DNA of 64,000 bases, from the NCBI GenBank assembly GCA_902601475.1, contig CACKNK010000002.1, positions 1-64,000 of the forward strand, read 5' to 3'. Each line of letters opens with the position of its first letter. Positions within the stretch are counted from its first letter, which is position 1. Below the pieces are notes generated by a model, which was not told the DNA's origin, did not search any database, and saw only the letters and a program-made list of their open reading frames with translations. Positions 1 to 7,847 of the stretch are shown here, one piece after another. The DNA is from an uncultured SAR86 cluster bacterium. Lineage in GTDB: Bacteria > Pseudomonadota > Gammaproteobacteria > Magnimaribacterales > D2472. The position numbers and the translations under genes were made by a program.

Positions 1-932
1 ATGGAAAAGACACCTTTACTGGTGTCTGAGAAGTCATGATTTAAAGAACCTCTAAAAATATCTGCCTCAAGGGTTGTGGTATTAATTTTTGGATCACCAA
101 AAGTAACTTTTTCAAAAGCCTCTTCTGGTTCACCGTTGTATGTTGGTATGCCTCTGTCTATAAATCTTTCATGATCGGCATGCTCATAAGAAAGATCTAA
201 AGTCGTTGCTGAGCTTAGCTCAACCCGCATTGTCGGATTAAAGCCAAATCTATCACCATCATAATGATCTCTATGATTTTCTAATGCATCACTATGGATA
301 TTGAATCGAAGGGCAGTATTTGTGCCTGTCTCAACATTGTAATCAGCAGCAAGATCGCTTCCACCAAAGCTATCGATTCCAAAATCAAACGAACCAAAAT
401 TTTCTCCAACCATAGCTTTTTTGGTTACTCTATTTAAAATACCGCCAGTTCCTCCGCGACCAAACAACAACGCGTTTGGTCCTCTAAGGATTTCAACCTG
501 ATCTACGTTATAGAGTGATCTGTAATATTGAACATCATCCCTAACACCATCCTGATAGAAATCTGCTGTTGATCTTACGCCTCTAAAAACAACTGCATCC
601 CTGTGGCCCTCTCCCTGAGAAGTATTTACACCTGGTGTGTATCTAATAATGTCGCCAATTTGTCTGAAGCCTTGCTTCCTAATATCTTCATCAGTAACGA
701 TTGATACCGTTTGTGGGACATCAATTACCTCAACTGGAGTTTTTAAGGCGTTTACTTGATCTGAATATAAAACATTGCCTTTAACAATTACTTCCTCAAT
801 TTCTCCTTCTTGTGCAAAAGCTAGAGGTGATATAAGTAAGGTCAAGCAAATAGTTAAATAAACTATTAGTGAAGGCAAGCTTATAGCCTGGCTTACCCAG
901 AATTTTGGTTTTGAATTATTTGAAATTTCCAT
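1..932 (-). CDS. TonB-dependent siderophore-type outer-membrane receptor (N-terminal part)
   Basis: Translating the minus strand from the ATG at 932 gives an open frame to the left edge, so the C-terminal barrel lies outside the window. A hydrophobic signal peptide ends near LAFAQEG. A TonB-box-like stretch (EEVIVKGN) and a plug domain follow, with typical motifs: DVPQTVSIVTDEDIR, YTPGVNTSQGEG, DAVVFRGVRS, VEILRGPNALLFGRGGTGG and ILNRVTKKA. The next part, DFGIDSFGGSD onwards, starts the beta barrel. A strong ribosome site (GGAGG) sits just before the ATG. Plug motifs of this kind are typical of ferric-siderophore or catecholate receptors, and a Fur box lies directly upstream. The exact ligand cannot be read from this fragment. 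It should act in the outer membrane with TonB-ExbBD, which is not encoded here. Confidence 0.93.
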   Translation of the reverse strand, partial: MEISNNSKPKFWVSQAISLPSLIVYLTICLTLLISPLAFAQEGEIEEVIVKGNVLYSDQVNALKTPVEVIDVPQTVSIVTDEDIRKQGFRQIGDIIRYTPGVNTSQGEGHRDAVVFRGVRSTADFYQDGVRDDVQYYRSLYNVDQVEILRGPNALLFGRGGTGGILNRVTKKAMVGENFGSFDFGIDSFGGSDLAADYNVETGTNTALRFNIHSDALENHRDHYDGDRFGFNPTMRVELSSATTLDLSYEHADHERFIDRGIPTYNGEPEEAFEKVTFGDPKINTTTLEADIFRGSLNHDFSDTSKGVFS

Positions 933-976
933 CTTATCCTCCGATTAAAATCAAAGAATAAGAGGGCCTACTCTTT

Positions 977-1015
977 GAGAATGATAATGATAATCATTCT
1001 CATTTAGATTTGCAA
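977..1015 (-). promoter_or_regulatory. Fur box overlapping a sigma70 promoter of the TonB receptor
   Basis: Positions 977-1001 form a perfect interrupted palindrome: arms GAGAATGAT and ATCATTCTC around a 7-base centre. This closely matches the Fur consensus (GATAATGATAATCATTATC). Read on the minus strand, TTGCAA (1010-1015) and TATCAT (987-992) are 17 bases apart and form a plausible -35/-10 pair whose -10 lies inside the palindrome. Iron-loaded Fur bound here would block RNA polymerase, so the receptor should be induced when iron is scarce. The same design recurs at 37803-37837. Confidence 0.88.
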
Positions 1016-1023
1016 CAACTTTT

Positions 1024-1440
1024 TTAGTTATTTCCTCTTATAGCGAAATAGGTTCCCAAGGCCAATAAGAAAATTTGTTCACTCATAAATAATTTTTGAG
1101 TAATTAGCCAATCGGGGTGAGCAATTAGTAGGGCTCCAATCATGATTACAGCAACCGCACCACCACCCAATCGAGTAACAAGGTGACCTGTCGCTCCAAG
1201 AAACCCACCTATTATCACTGCGGCACCAGCACCAACCTCTCCTAGTGCTACGAGGCTAGCGGTTAACTCAGGAAAAAGGATTCCTTTGCTTTCGAATAAT
1301 TTAACCATGCCATCAGCTGGCATTGGGAATTTGCCTAATCCATGAAGAATAAAAGATGTTCCAAGTGAAAGCCTTAATAGCCATGGGCTAAGGTTCATAA
1401 ATGGTTTTGCAACGTTGTCTAAATATGCTGAAATGCTCAT
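1024..1440 (-). CDS. DoxX family membrane protein
   Basis: This 138-residue protein matches the DoxX family: an N-terminal region with PWLLRLSLGTSFILHGLGKF, a conserved GEVGAGAAVIIGGFLG segment, and four hydrophobic helices. DoxX-like proteins are small inner-membrane proteins of poorly defined function, some linked to redox or thiosulfate chemistry. The ATG start at 1440 has a GAGAGG ribosome site. It lies upstream of the TonB receptor on the same strand, but the Fur promoter sits between them, so the receptor can be transcribed independently. No specific substrate can be assigned. Confidence 0.85.
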   Translation of the reverse strand: MSISAYLDNVAKPFMNLSPWLLRLSLGTSFILHGLGKFPMPADGMVKLFESKGILFPELTASLVALGEVGAGAAVIIGGFLGATGHLVTRLGGGAVAVIMIGALLIAHPDWLITQKLFMSEQIFLLALGTYFAIRGNN

Positions 1441-1509
1441 ATATCCTCTCTTTGAAAATTGTTTGCTAGCTAATAAAATATTACGCTAATTAATAGTCAA
1501 AGGGAATTT

Positions 1510-1680
1510 ATGTTTAATCCATTAAAAATGACAGGTGACATTAAGGGCATGGAAAAAATGCTAAGGCCTGCGCTTGAAAAGTTTTTGAAGGAATCTGGAT
1601 TTGTGAAAAAAGCTGAGCTCTCAAAATTAGAGGCTAGAATTAAAAAACTTGAAGCAGAAGTCAAAAATTTAAAAAGCTAA
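1510..1680 (+). CDS. Small protein with C-terminal coiled coil
   Basis: A 56-residue frame starts at ATG 1510, five bases after an AGGG ribosome site, and ends at TAA 1678-1680. The N-terminal half is amphipathic (MFNPLKMTGDIKGMEKMLR). The C-terminal half, FVKKAELSKLEARIKKLEAE, has a leucine heptad pattern expected to form a coiled coil. The layout faintly recalls the UbiK/BMFP family, whose members end in a similar trimeric coiled coil, but this protein is much shorter. Its stop overlaps the convergent gene's stop, as at most junctions here. I do not assign a function. Reality is supported by the ribosome site, the coding pattern and its filling of an otherwise empty gap. Confidence 0.65.
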   Translation: MFNPLKMTGDIKGMEKMLRPALEKFLKESGFVKKAELSKLEARIKKLEAEVKNLKS

Positions 1681-2066
1681 AGATCTCCCTCTTCTCTCAT
1701 TTTCATTCTGATTTTAGTTGCACTAATATCAGTTATTGATTTATCAAAGACCTCTTCCTCGAAAACATAACCTACGCCACGTCCGTAAGTAATATTCACT
1801 ATGTTAGGAACCAGCATAATTTCGTATTCAATACCTCTCTTAAAACCATCCTTAGACAAACCTTCCTCAATATTTTTGCATACTGTGTCCCAATCAAAAG
1901 GATTGTCATCTTGGCCCTCGCCTCCAGATGAACCTTGAACGTCTCTGACTTGAATGATTACCTGTCCGGTTTTAGCCACACACCGCTTAAAAAGCTCTTG
2001 ATGGCCATCGTGCCAAGGCTGCCATCTTCCTAACATTTGAACAGTAGGTTTTTTTGGATCAAACAT
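1677..2066 (-). CDS. HxGH-type nucleotidyltransferase (cytidylyl/adenylyltransferase-like)
   Basis: This 129-residue protein carries the two signature motifs of the nucleotidylyltransferase superfamily: GRWQPWHDGH near residues 13-22 (HxGH) and ISATKIRMKMR near the C-terminus (ISxTxxR). Enzymes with this fold transfer an AMP or CMP group to a phosphate or sulfate acceptor. NMN adenylyltransferase, glycerol-3-phosphate cytidylyltransferase and ATP sulfurylase are examples. The substrate is not readable. It overlaps the upstream APS-kinase-like gene by 8 bases and forms an operon with it and a glycosyltransferase, which suggests an activated precursor for a surface glycan; that is inference. 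Confidence 0.8.
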   Translation of the reverse strand: MFDPKKPTVQMLGRWQPWHDGHQELFKRCVAKTGQVIIQVRDVQGSSGGEGQDDNPFDWDTVCKNIEEGLSKDGFKRGIEYEIMLVPNIVNITYGRGVGYVFEEEVFDKSITDISATKIRMKMREEGDL

Positions 2067-2469
2067 TCTTTAAAAGCTTTTCTGCTATTTCTATATGGTT
2101 GGTCTCATTCCATTCAGTAACATGAAAATCAACCGATTCAGGTTTTTGAAAAATCTTATTAGTATCCTCAAACCTTCCGGATGAGATTGTATCCAGCCAA
2201 ATAACAATATCGGGTTCAAAATTCTCTCTCGTTTCCTTGGTAGGACAAACAAAATCACAGACAACGAATCGACCGTTAGCCTTTTCAAAATCAGCAAAGG
2301 TTTTCATTCTCATGCTCTGCCTCAGCCTACCGGATTCAGAAAAATCCCAATCATTTGCCATAGTCCTAACCTTATCAGCGTTATACCATGCAGCCTCAAG
2401 CAATGGAACAAGCCTCTCTGTAAGATATGTTTTGCCGCTACCAGGTAGGCCCATTACTAGAATCTTCAT
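2059..2469 (-). CDS. Adenylylsulfate-kinase-like P-loop kinase
   Basis: A Walker A motif (GLPGSGKT) lies at residues 7-14, followed by NADKVR and FSESGRLRQSMRM. These are the positions where APS kinases have their DGDxxR and FSxxDRxxNxR motifs. A later segment, VCDFVCPTKETRENF, resembles the APS-kinase stretch containing PxxxxR. At 136 residues it is shorter than standard CysC (about 200), and the usual DGD is altered to NAD. The substrate might therefore be APS or another nucleotide-linked or small phosphate acceptor. No CysD/CysN or sulfotransferase is nearby. It sits one base after the glycosyltransferase and overlaps the nucleotidyltransferase, so the three are probably co-transcribed. 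Confidence 0.75.
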   Translation of the reverse strand: MKILVMGLPGSGKTYLTERLVPLLEAAWYNADKVRTMANDWDFSESGRLRQSMRMKTFADFEKANGRFVVCDFVCPTKETRENFEPDIVIWLDTISSGRFEDTNKIFQKPESVDFHVTEWNETNHIEIAEKLLKNV

Positions 2470-2470
2470 T

Positions 2471-3595
2471 TTATATATTTAATAGTCGCTTAAACTCTTC
2501 AAGATATGCTGTAGCAGACCTCTCACTGCTAAAATAATTTGCTCTGCATGAAATCTTATCTCTAAAATTTTTATCATTTATTTTTGTAAGTGCTTTGTTA
2601 AGACATTGTTTAAAAGCTTCCTTCGAATTGATTGAGAACAAATATCCGAATTCTCCATTATTAAGTATTTCACTTGGTCCATGTGGGCAATCGGATACTA
2701 TAGGAATGGTCCCAAAAAACATAGCCTCAACGATAACATTTTGAAAACCTTCATATTGTGAATTAGCTACAAAAAAATCTGCTTCATTCAAATACGTCAA
2801 GTAGTTTTTGCTAAAGCCAACTAATTTGATCCTGCTATTAAGATTATATTTATTAATTTTTTCCTGAAGCAGGATATTTAAAGATCCTTGTCCACAAATT
2901 GTTAGATGTAAATTAAATTCTTCATAGCAAAAATAAAATAAATCAATTAACTCCAACATTCCTTTTTGTGGTTCGAGCCTGCCAACTGAAACTAAGTTTA
3001 TCTGTTTGGTGTTAGATTCCTTATTAATTAAAATGCTAGAGGATTTGAATTCATTAATTCTTTTGTCAATAACAGGATTATAAATAACCTTAATATTAAT
3101 TTTATTAGATAGGGACCGCTTTAAATCATTCGCTACTCCCTTTGAAATAGCAATGAATAAATCAACTCTTTTATAAAAAATCTTATAGAGTATCGGCAGG
3201 ATGTACTTATCAAGAAATCTTTTTGCTGAAGAAGTTTGCAATGAAAATGTATTTCTACAGCCAATAACAAGCTTTGGCTTATGAGTTGAGAAAATTTTAG
3301 AAATTATCGCAACCATTCCAATCATATACATTGGAGTAACGACGATATCGGGTTTTGAGGTTCTAAATTCTCTAACTAATGAAGAAAAAAGTTTTACTAG
3401 CCTCTTTCCATTAATAAATTTAGTTTCAACAGAGCTTAAATTTATATCAGATTTAAGTGGTCCACGATTAAACCAATGCCATATACCTACATGAGTAAAT
3501 TCTTCACTAACTCTATTCGCTAAGTTTATGAATGATCTTTCTATCCCGCCAACTTCAAATGAGGGAATTAAAAAAACAATATGTTTTTTCTCCAC
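2471..3595 (-). CDS. Glycosyltransferase family 4 protein
   Basis: The 374-residue protein has the two-domain GT-B layout: an N-terminal FLIPSFEVGGIERSFINLA segment and a C-terminal domain with SVGRLEPQKGMLELI and the donor-binding region EGFQNVIVEAMFFGTIPIVSD. That includes the E-x7-E type motif of retaining group 1 enzymes. Such enzymes add sugars to lipid-linked or surface polysaccharide precursors at the cytoplasmic face. The start is GTG at 3595 with GGAG eight bases upstream. It leads a three-gene operon with the kinase and nucleotidyltransferase. Donor and acceptor are unknown. Confidence 0.88.
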   Translation of the reverse strand: MEKKHIVFLIPSFEVGGIERSFINLANRVSEEFTHVGIWHWFNRGPLKSDINLSSVETKFINGKRLVKLFSSLVREFRTSKPDIVVTPMYMIGMVAIISKIFSTHKPKLVIGCRNTFSLQTSSAKRFLDKYILPILYKIFYKRVDLFIAISKGVANDLKRSLSNKINIKVIYNPVIDKRINEFKSSSILINKESNTKQINLVSVGRLEPQKGMLELIDLFYFCYEEFNLHLTICGQGSLNILLQEKINKYNLNSRIKLVGFSKNYLTYLNEADFFVANSQYEGFQNVIVEAMFFGTIPIVSDCPHGPSEILNNGEFGYLFSINSKEAFKQCLNKALTKINDKNFRDKISCRANYFSSERSATAYLEEFKRLLNI

Positions 3596-3710
3596 AGCTT
3601 AGGCTCCAAAAATAGTTTGCAATCATATAGTTTTGATAAGAAATCTTAACAAGGGTCCTTTTATTGTATGAACCATTGTAATATTAAATTTCTATTGATT
3701 AAAAAAACTA

Positions 3711-4610
3711 TTGAAAAGTATTTATTACATTTTTAGCTTATTACTTTTGCCAAGTTTAATCTTAGCTGAAACAAAGCTTGCTGTTTTGGGATCTGGAACA
3801 CCAAACCCAGATCCTTACAGGGCAGGCTCTGGTTATGCTGTCATTACGAGTGAATCGGTTTACTTGGTTGACTTTGGCCCTGGAATTATAAGAAATGCTG
3901 CTGAGCTATCTAAGAATTGGGGGGGAGAAATTCCTCAGATGAATGTTGTAAATCTGAAACATGCATTTCTAACTCATCTGCATTCAGATCATACCATGGG
4001 AATAGCTGACCTTTTGCTTACTCCTTGGGTCATGGGTAGAAGTAAACCATTAAATTTATATGGGCCAAAGGGCCTTGATCAGCTTGCAGCAAATACCTTA
4101 AAGGCAAATAAAATTGATATTGATTACAGAATTAATGGGACTCAGCCAGCAAATAAGACCGGATATAAATTTATCTTTAAAGAACTAAATGAAGGCATTG
4201 TCTTCGAAAATGAGGAATTAAAAGTTGAAGCATTTAAAGTTCCACATGGAGACTTTGAAGATGCTTATGGTTTTAGATTTACAACTGCAGATAAGGTCAT
4301 TGTATTTTCAGGCGATACTGGAAAATCGCTTAAGATTGCTGAATTAGCAAAAAATGCTGATATCTTGGTTCACGAGGTTTACTCGCTTGAAGGTTTTAAA
4401 AAGAAAACAAAGGACTGGCAGAAATATCATTCAGAACATCACACCTCATCAATTGAAGTAGGAGAGATTGCCAGCCTTGCTAAGCCCAAAAAGTTGGTGC
4501 TCTCACACATCTTGTTTTGGGGATCAACACCAAAAGATATTATTGAAGAAGTAGGATCAACATTTACAGGCGATATCATCATTGCCGAAGATGGAATGAT
4601 TATTGAATGA
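3711..4610 (+). CDS. Exported metallo-beta-lactamase-fold hydrolase
   Basis: A signal peptide (YYIFSLLLLPSLILAE) is followed by the metallo-beta-lactamase core: LAVLGSGTPNP, LTHLHSDHT (the HxHxDH metal motif), a metal-binding aspartate in FSGDTG, and a late histidine in LSHILFWG. The pattern is closest to the RNase Z / arylsulfatase-like branch, but the signal peptide argues for a periplasmic hydrolase rather than tRNA processing. The start is TTG at 3711; the frame is blocked by TGA just upstream and no ATG precedes the signal peptide. The last 11 bases overlap the convergent hupE-like gene. The substrate is unknown. Confidence 0.82.
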   Translation: MKSIYYIFSLLLLPSLILAETKLAVLGSGTPNPDPYRAGSGYAVITSESVYLVDFGPGIIRNAAELSKNWGGEIPQMNVVNLKHAFLTHLHSDHTMGIADLLLTPWVMGRSKPLNLYGPKGLDQLAANTLKANKIDIDYRINGTQPANKTGYKFIFKELNEGIVFENEELKVEAFKVPHGDFEDAYGFRFTTADKVIVFSGDTGKSLKIAELAKNADILVHEVYSLEGFKKKTKDWQKYHSEHHTSSIEVGEIASLAKPKKLVLSHILFWGSTPKDIIEEVGSTFTGDIIIAEDGMIIE

Positions 4611-5550
4611 TGCCGATGACTCGATCAATAAACCAATAAGCTCCCATACTACCAATAACTAAGCTTGCAGCTATTTGAGAGTAATTTTGAATATTTATTT
4701 TTGTAGATAAATAAATAATCAGCAGCGGTATAGGTATTAAAGCAATTTGCGCAATCTCAATGCCTACATTAAAAAATAATAAAGAAAGTAGCATTTGGTT
4801 ATTAGCAATCCCTATGTCACTTAAAGCTCCAGCGAATCCCAACCCATGCAACAGACCAAAGCTAAATGCCATCAGCCAGGGAGTTTTAAATTGCCTATCA
4901 GATTCATTAATTTCCAAGGCTAAATAGATAATTGTTAAGGCAATAAGTGCCTCTACTGTCCCTTGCGGTAAGTAAATTAAATCATAGATAGAAAGTCCAA
5001 GTGTAATGCTATGAGCAACAGTAAAGGCAGTGATGGTTTTAATAATATTTCCCAATCCACTAATACAAAATATAAGACCAAAAATAAATAATATGTGATC
5101 AAGGCCATCAAATAAGTGGTCGATGCCAAGGTAAAGATATGTGGTTGGGTAATATTGTTCTGTGATTGGAATATCTAATTTATTTCTCTGAGCATTCACC
5201 AATCCCTCAAAAGTATCATCTTGAAAATTTATGGTTACCAGAGCATCTGTTAAGACGCCTAAATCAATTATTTCTAAGGATTTTCCTTTGATCGATTCAC
5301 TGCAATTAAGAACAATTTTTTCAATATAATATTTCCCTTGCACATAAGGATCCAAGCCCTCTGAGATGCATACATCAGGAAATATAACTTCAGCTTTTTT
5401 TCCAACATTTTTTACTGGATACATCCAAGTAGCATCATAAATTCCCTCATTATTATTTTGATTAATGATCAAATGAGCTGGATTAAATTCATGCGACTCA
5501 AGATTAGCTATTGGTAACAGAAGAACAAATAAAAAAAGTTTTTTGATCAT
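4600..5550 (-). CDS. HupE/UreJ family membrane protein
   Basis: The 316-residue protein has a signal sequence, an extracytoplasmic N-terminal domain of about 140 residues, and then six or so membrane helices. The helices contain the family motifs LGIDHLFDGLDHILFI, TAFTVAHSITLGLS and FGLLHGLGFAGAL, rich in conserved His and Asp. HupE/UreJ proteins are proposed nickel or cobalt permeases near hydrogenase or urease genes. This long variant with an N-terminal domain is common in marine bacteria without those enzymes. No Ni enzyme is encoded in the window, so the substrate is uncertain. It is followed after 10 bases by the YeiH-like gene on the same strand. Confidence 0.85.
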   Translation of the reverse strand: MIKKLFLFVLLLPIANLESHEFNPAHLIINQNNNEGIYDATWMYPVKNVGKKAEVIFPDVCISEGLDPYVQGKYYIEKIVLNCSESIKGKSLEIIDLGVLTDALVTINFQDDTFEGLVNAQRNKLDIPITEQYYPTTYLYLGIDHLFDGLDHILFIFGLIFCISGLGNIIKTITAFTVAHSITLGLSIYDLIYLPQGTVEALIALTIIYLALEINESDRQFKTPWLMAFSFGLLHGLGFAGALSDIGIANNQMLLSLLFFNVGIEIAQIALIPIPLLIIYLSTKINIQNYSQIAASLVIGSMGAYWFIDRVIGIIQ

Positions 5551-5560
5551 AAATTAACTA

Positions 5561-6466
5561 TTAAGCTACTTGAAAGGTCAAAAACAATGAAGCTGGGATA
5601 ACAATAAGCCAAATTAAAACTGGAAAGATAAATAGGCTTTTATCAACTCCCACAAAAGCATTTTTACTAATTTGTGTACCTACACAAAAAAGACCTAACA
5701 GGAAGAAAACTGAACTTAATTGTTTAAATTGAGAAGAATCAATTGGTAGTTGAAATGAGGAGCCTATAAAAATAGCTAAGATAAAACCAATTACAAACAA
5801 TGGTAATTTTGGTCTGCTGTCTGTCCTATTCATTAATGAAAGAATGATAACTAAAGGAATAATCCATAATGTTCGACCAAGCTTTAATGTTGCAGCAACC
5901 TCAAGGGATTCGGCTCCATAAATCATCGCAGCTCCAATTACTGCACTAGTATCATGAATGGCAGTCGCCGCCCATAAACCAAACTCCGATTGTGAGAGAT
6001 TGATCTGCTCAGCAATCAGAGGAAAAAATAATATGCCGATTGCATTTAATAAAAAGATTATGGCAATGGCTATCGACAACTCTTGAGGTCTTGATTTAAT
6101 AACTGGAGCTACTGCGGCCATTGCCGTTCCACCACAAATTGATGAGCCTGATGCAATTAAATATATGTATGATTGCTTTAATTTCAGTAGCTTTCCTAAA
6201 ATTAAAGTTAATAAAAAAACAAAAACTACAAACAAAGATATTGGTAACAAATAGCTTGCACTGGTTTCTTGGGCAACACTAAAGTCAATCGAGAAACCCA
6301 AAAGAATGATTCCGGTTTGTAATAATCTAGTGGCGTACTTTCTGGTTATAAACTCATTATCGGTTGAAAAAACAATCGAGAATCCAATCCCTAATAATAG
6401 CCCTACAACCGGACTGCCTAGGTAAATAGTTATACAAGCAAGAATTAGGGCAATTAAATATTGCAT
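5561..6466 (-). CDS. YeiH-family putative sulfate exporter
   Basis: A 301-residue polytopic membrane protein with about ten helices. It carries the conserved patches of the UPF0324/YeiH family: GSPVVGLLLGIGFSIVF, RLLQTGIILLGFSIDF, SGSSICGGTAMAAVAPVIKS, WAATAIHDTSAVIGAAMIYG and ATLKLGRTLWIIP. The family is annotated as putative sulfate exporters; transport has been tied to sulfonate degradation in a few bacteria but is not established generally. It is transcribed ahead of the hupE-like gene (10-base gap), so the two may be co-expressed. An inverted repeat sits in its upstream region at 6487-6513. Confidence 0.88.
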   Translation of the reverse strand: MQYLIALILACITIYLGSPVVGLLLGIGFSIVFSTDNEFITRKYATRLLQTGIILLGFSIDFSVAQETSASYLLPISLFVVFVFLLTLILGKLLKLKQSYIYLIASGSSICGGTAMAAVAPVIKSRPQELSIAIAIIFLLNAIGILFFPLIAEQINLSQSEFGLWAATAIHDTSAVIGAAMIYGAESLEVAATLKLGRTLWIIPLVIILSLMNRTDSRPKLPLFVIGFILAIFIGSSFQLPIDSSQFKQLSSVFFLLGLFCVGTQISKNAFVGVDKSLFIFPVLIWLIVIPASLFLTFQVA

Positions 6467-6486
6467 AGATATTAATTTTGCATTGT

Positions 6487-6513
6487 TTCAGACAAAAATA
6501 GTATCTGTCTGAA
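6487..6513. repeat. Inverted repeat in divergent promoter region
   Basis: The octamer TTCAGACA (6487-6494) and its exact complement TGTCTGAA (6506-6513) flank an 11-base spacer. It lies between the start of the YeiH-like gene (minus, 6466) and the membrane-protein gene at 6533 (plus). The size and place fit a dimeric-repressor operator or a 5' UTR hairpin. Neither can be proven from sequence alone. Confidence 0.5.
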
Positions 6514-6532
6514 TTAAAATACCTATTTAACA

Positions 6533-6999
6533 ATGTTTGAAGTAGTAAAAAATAAGAGATTTCAATTTGGATGCTTAATTTTATCTTTTGTCTGCATATG
6601 TGCTTTTCTATTTATCGGAAACAGGTTCGAAATAAATTATTTAGATCAAGAATACCTTGATCAAAGGATTCTTTTTGTTCTTGAAAATATGAGTGCTTTG
6701 CAAGCAAATATTCATCTATGGGTAACAATGACGCTGGATGTTATTTTCCCACTTGCCTATGGATTTTTATTTCTTGGGATCCTGTTAAATAATCTTGAAG
6801 GCCAATGGAGGTTTTTGGCTGTCCTAGCTTTAATATTAATTGCAGCCGACCTTACCGAAGGAATTTTTCAGATTCAGCTGTTAAAAGCTGAAACAACAGA
6901 AATGATGATAGTAAGTCATAAAAATAAAATTACTCTTATAAAGTACTTTCTTTTTTTAATATGTATGGGAATGTGCTTATTAACAAGTATGTTAAAACT

Positions 7000-7021
<22 letters not shown>
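6533..7021 (+). CDS. Four-helix membrane protein of unknown function
   Basis: The ATG at 6533 opens a 162-residue protein with a cytoplasmic basic start (MFEVVKNKRFQ) and four predicted hydrophobic helices near residues 12-28, 60-82, 92-110 and 135-155. I do not recognise a family. Its last 22 bases run into the 3' end of a tRNA-Ile gene on the opposite strand, and the final residues (GGSGKT) are read from tRNA antisense sequence. The real function and exact C-terminus are therefore uncertain. It has a separate promoter region shared with the divergent YeiH gene. Confidence 0.65.
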
Positions 7022-7077
<56 letters not shown>

Positions 7078-7124
7078 AAAAAAATTGGAAGGTGCATTCT
7101 ACAACTCATTCGTCTGAGTGACAA

Positions 7125-7814
7125 TCAGATATTGTTTGGATGCAGTGATTTATAAAGACTATAAAAAAGATAAAAAAGTGGTATGAGTGTGAAGTATTTG
7201 ACCAAGGCCAAGACCAATATTGCAACCATGTTGGTATCAATAGCTAGAAACCCAAAAATTAAACCTATGACTAATTGAAGTCCAATAAATACACTCGTGA
7301 TTAAAAAGAGCTTGGTGCCCTCTTTATCTGAATCATTCCATGCTAGGCCCAACGATTCGAATGCCCTTTTATTTTGAAACATAATGTATGCTGGATACAT
7401 TCCTAGTCTTGCAAATAGGTAGAATCCTGGCAACACAAGCAGTAATAGCCCAAGTCCATATACAATTGATGCAGCGATAGAGCTCCAAAGTAATGGGAAA
7501 AATTTTCTCAAGCCCATGAGGTATGCTTGATTTATGCTCAAATCTTGATTGGATGTCAGAGCTTCAAAGGCGACCATCATTGCTCCATAAAAAGCTATCG
7601 ATAGAACCATTGAAACAATACCTAGGACAGCCAACTGTATAGCGACTGGTTGGATGGATTCAATAATCAAGTCATTAGACATATTCTCATTGAGATCCAA
7701 TTGTAAAACTAAATAACTAACTGCAAATTCCAAGGTTATAAGCGGCAGCGCCAGTACAAACAAATAAGAAAAGTGCTTCAGGCAAAATGAGAGTGTGTAA
7801 AAGAACTGATTCAT
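7125..7814 (-). CDS. YciC-like (UPF0259) inner-membrane protein
   Basis: A 229-residue protein with about six hydrophobic segments. It contains a stretch, LLLVLPGFYLFARLGMYPAY, close to the LPGxxxxxRL motif of the YciC/UPF0259 and glycerophosphodiester-phosphodiesterase membrane-domain families. A following conserved patch reads AFESLGLAWNDSDKEG (S/W-x-x-T-K-G pattern). The family is uncharacterised; homologues are small polytopic inner-membrane proteins. It lies 33 bases downstream of tyrS on the same strand and might be co-transcribed. Function is not assigned. Confidence 0.75.
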   Translation of the reverse strand: MNQFFYTLSFCLKHFSYLFVLALPLITLEFAVSYLVLQLDLNENMSNDLIIESIQPVAIQLAVLGIVSMVLSIAFYGAMMVAFEALTSNQDLSINQAYLMGLRKFFPLLWSSIAASIVYGLGLLLLVLPGFYLFARLGMYPAYIMFQNKRAFESLGLAWNDSDKEGTKLFLITSVFIGLQLVIGLIFGFLAIDTNMVAILVLALVKYFTLIPLFYLFYSLYKSLHPNNI

Positions 7815-7847
7815 TGAGTGATTTTTAACTTAAGTGTTAGTATTTTA

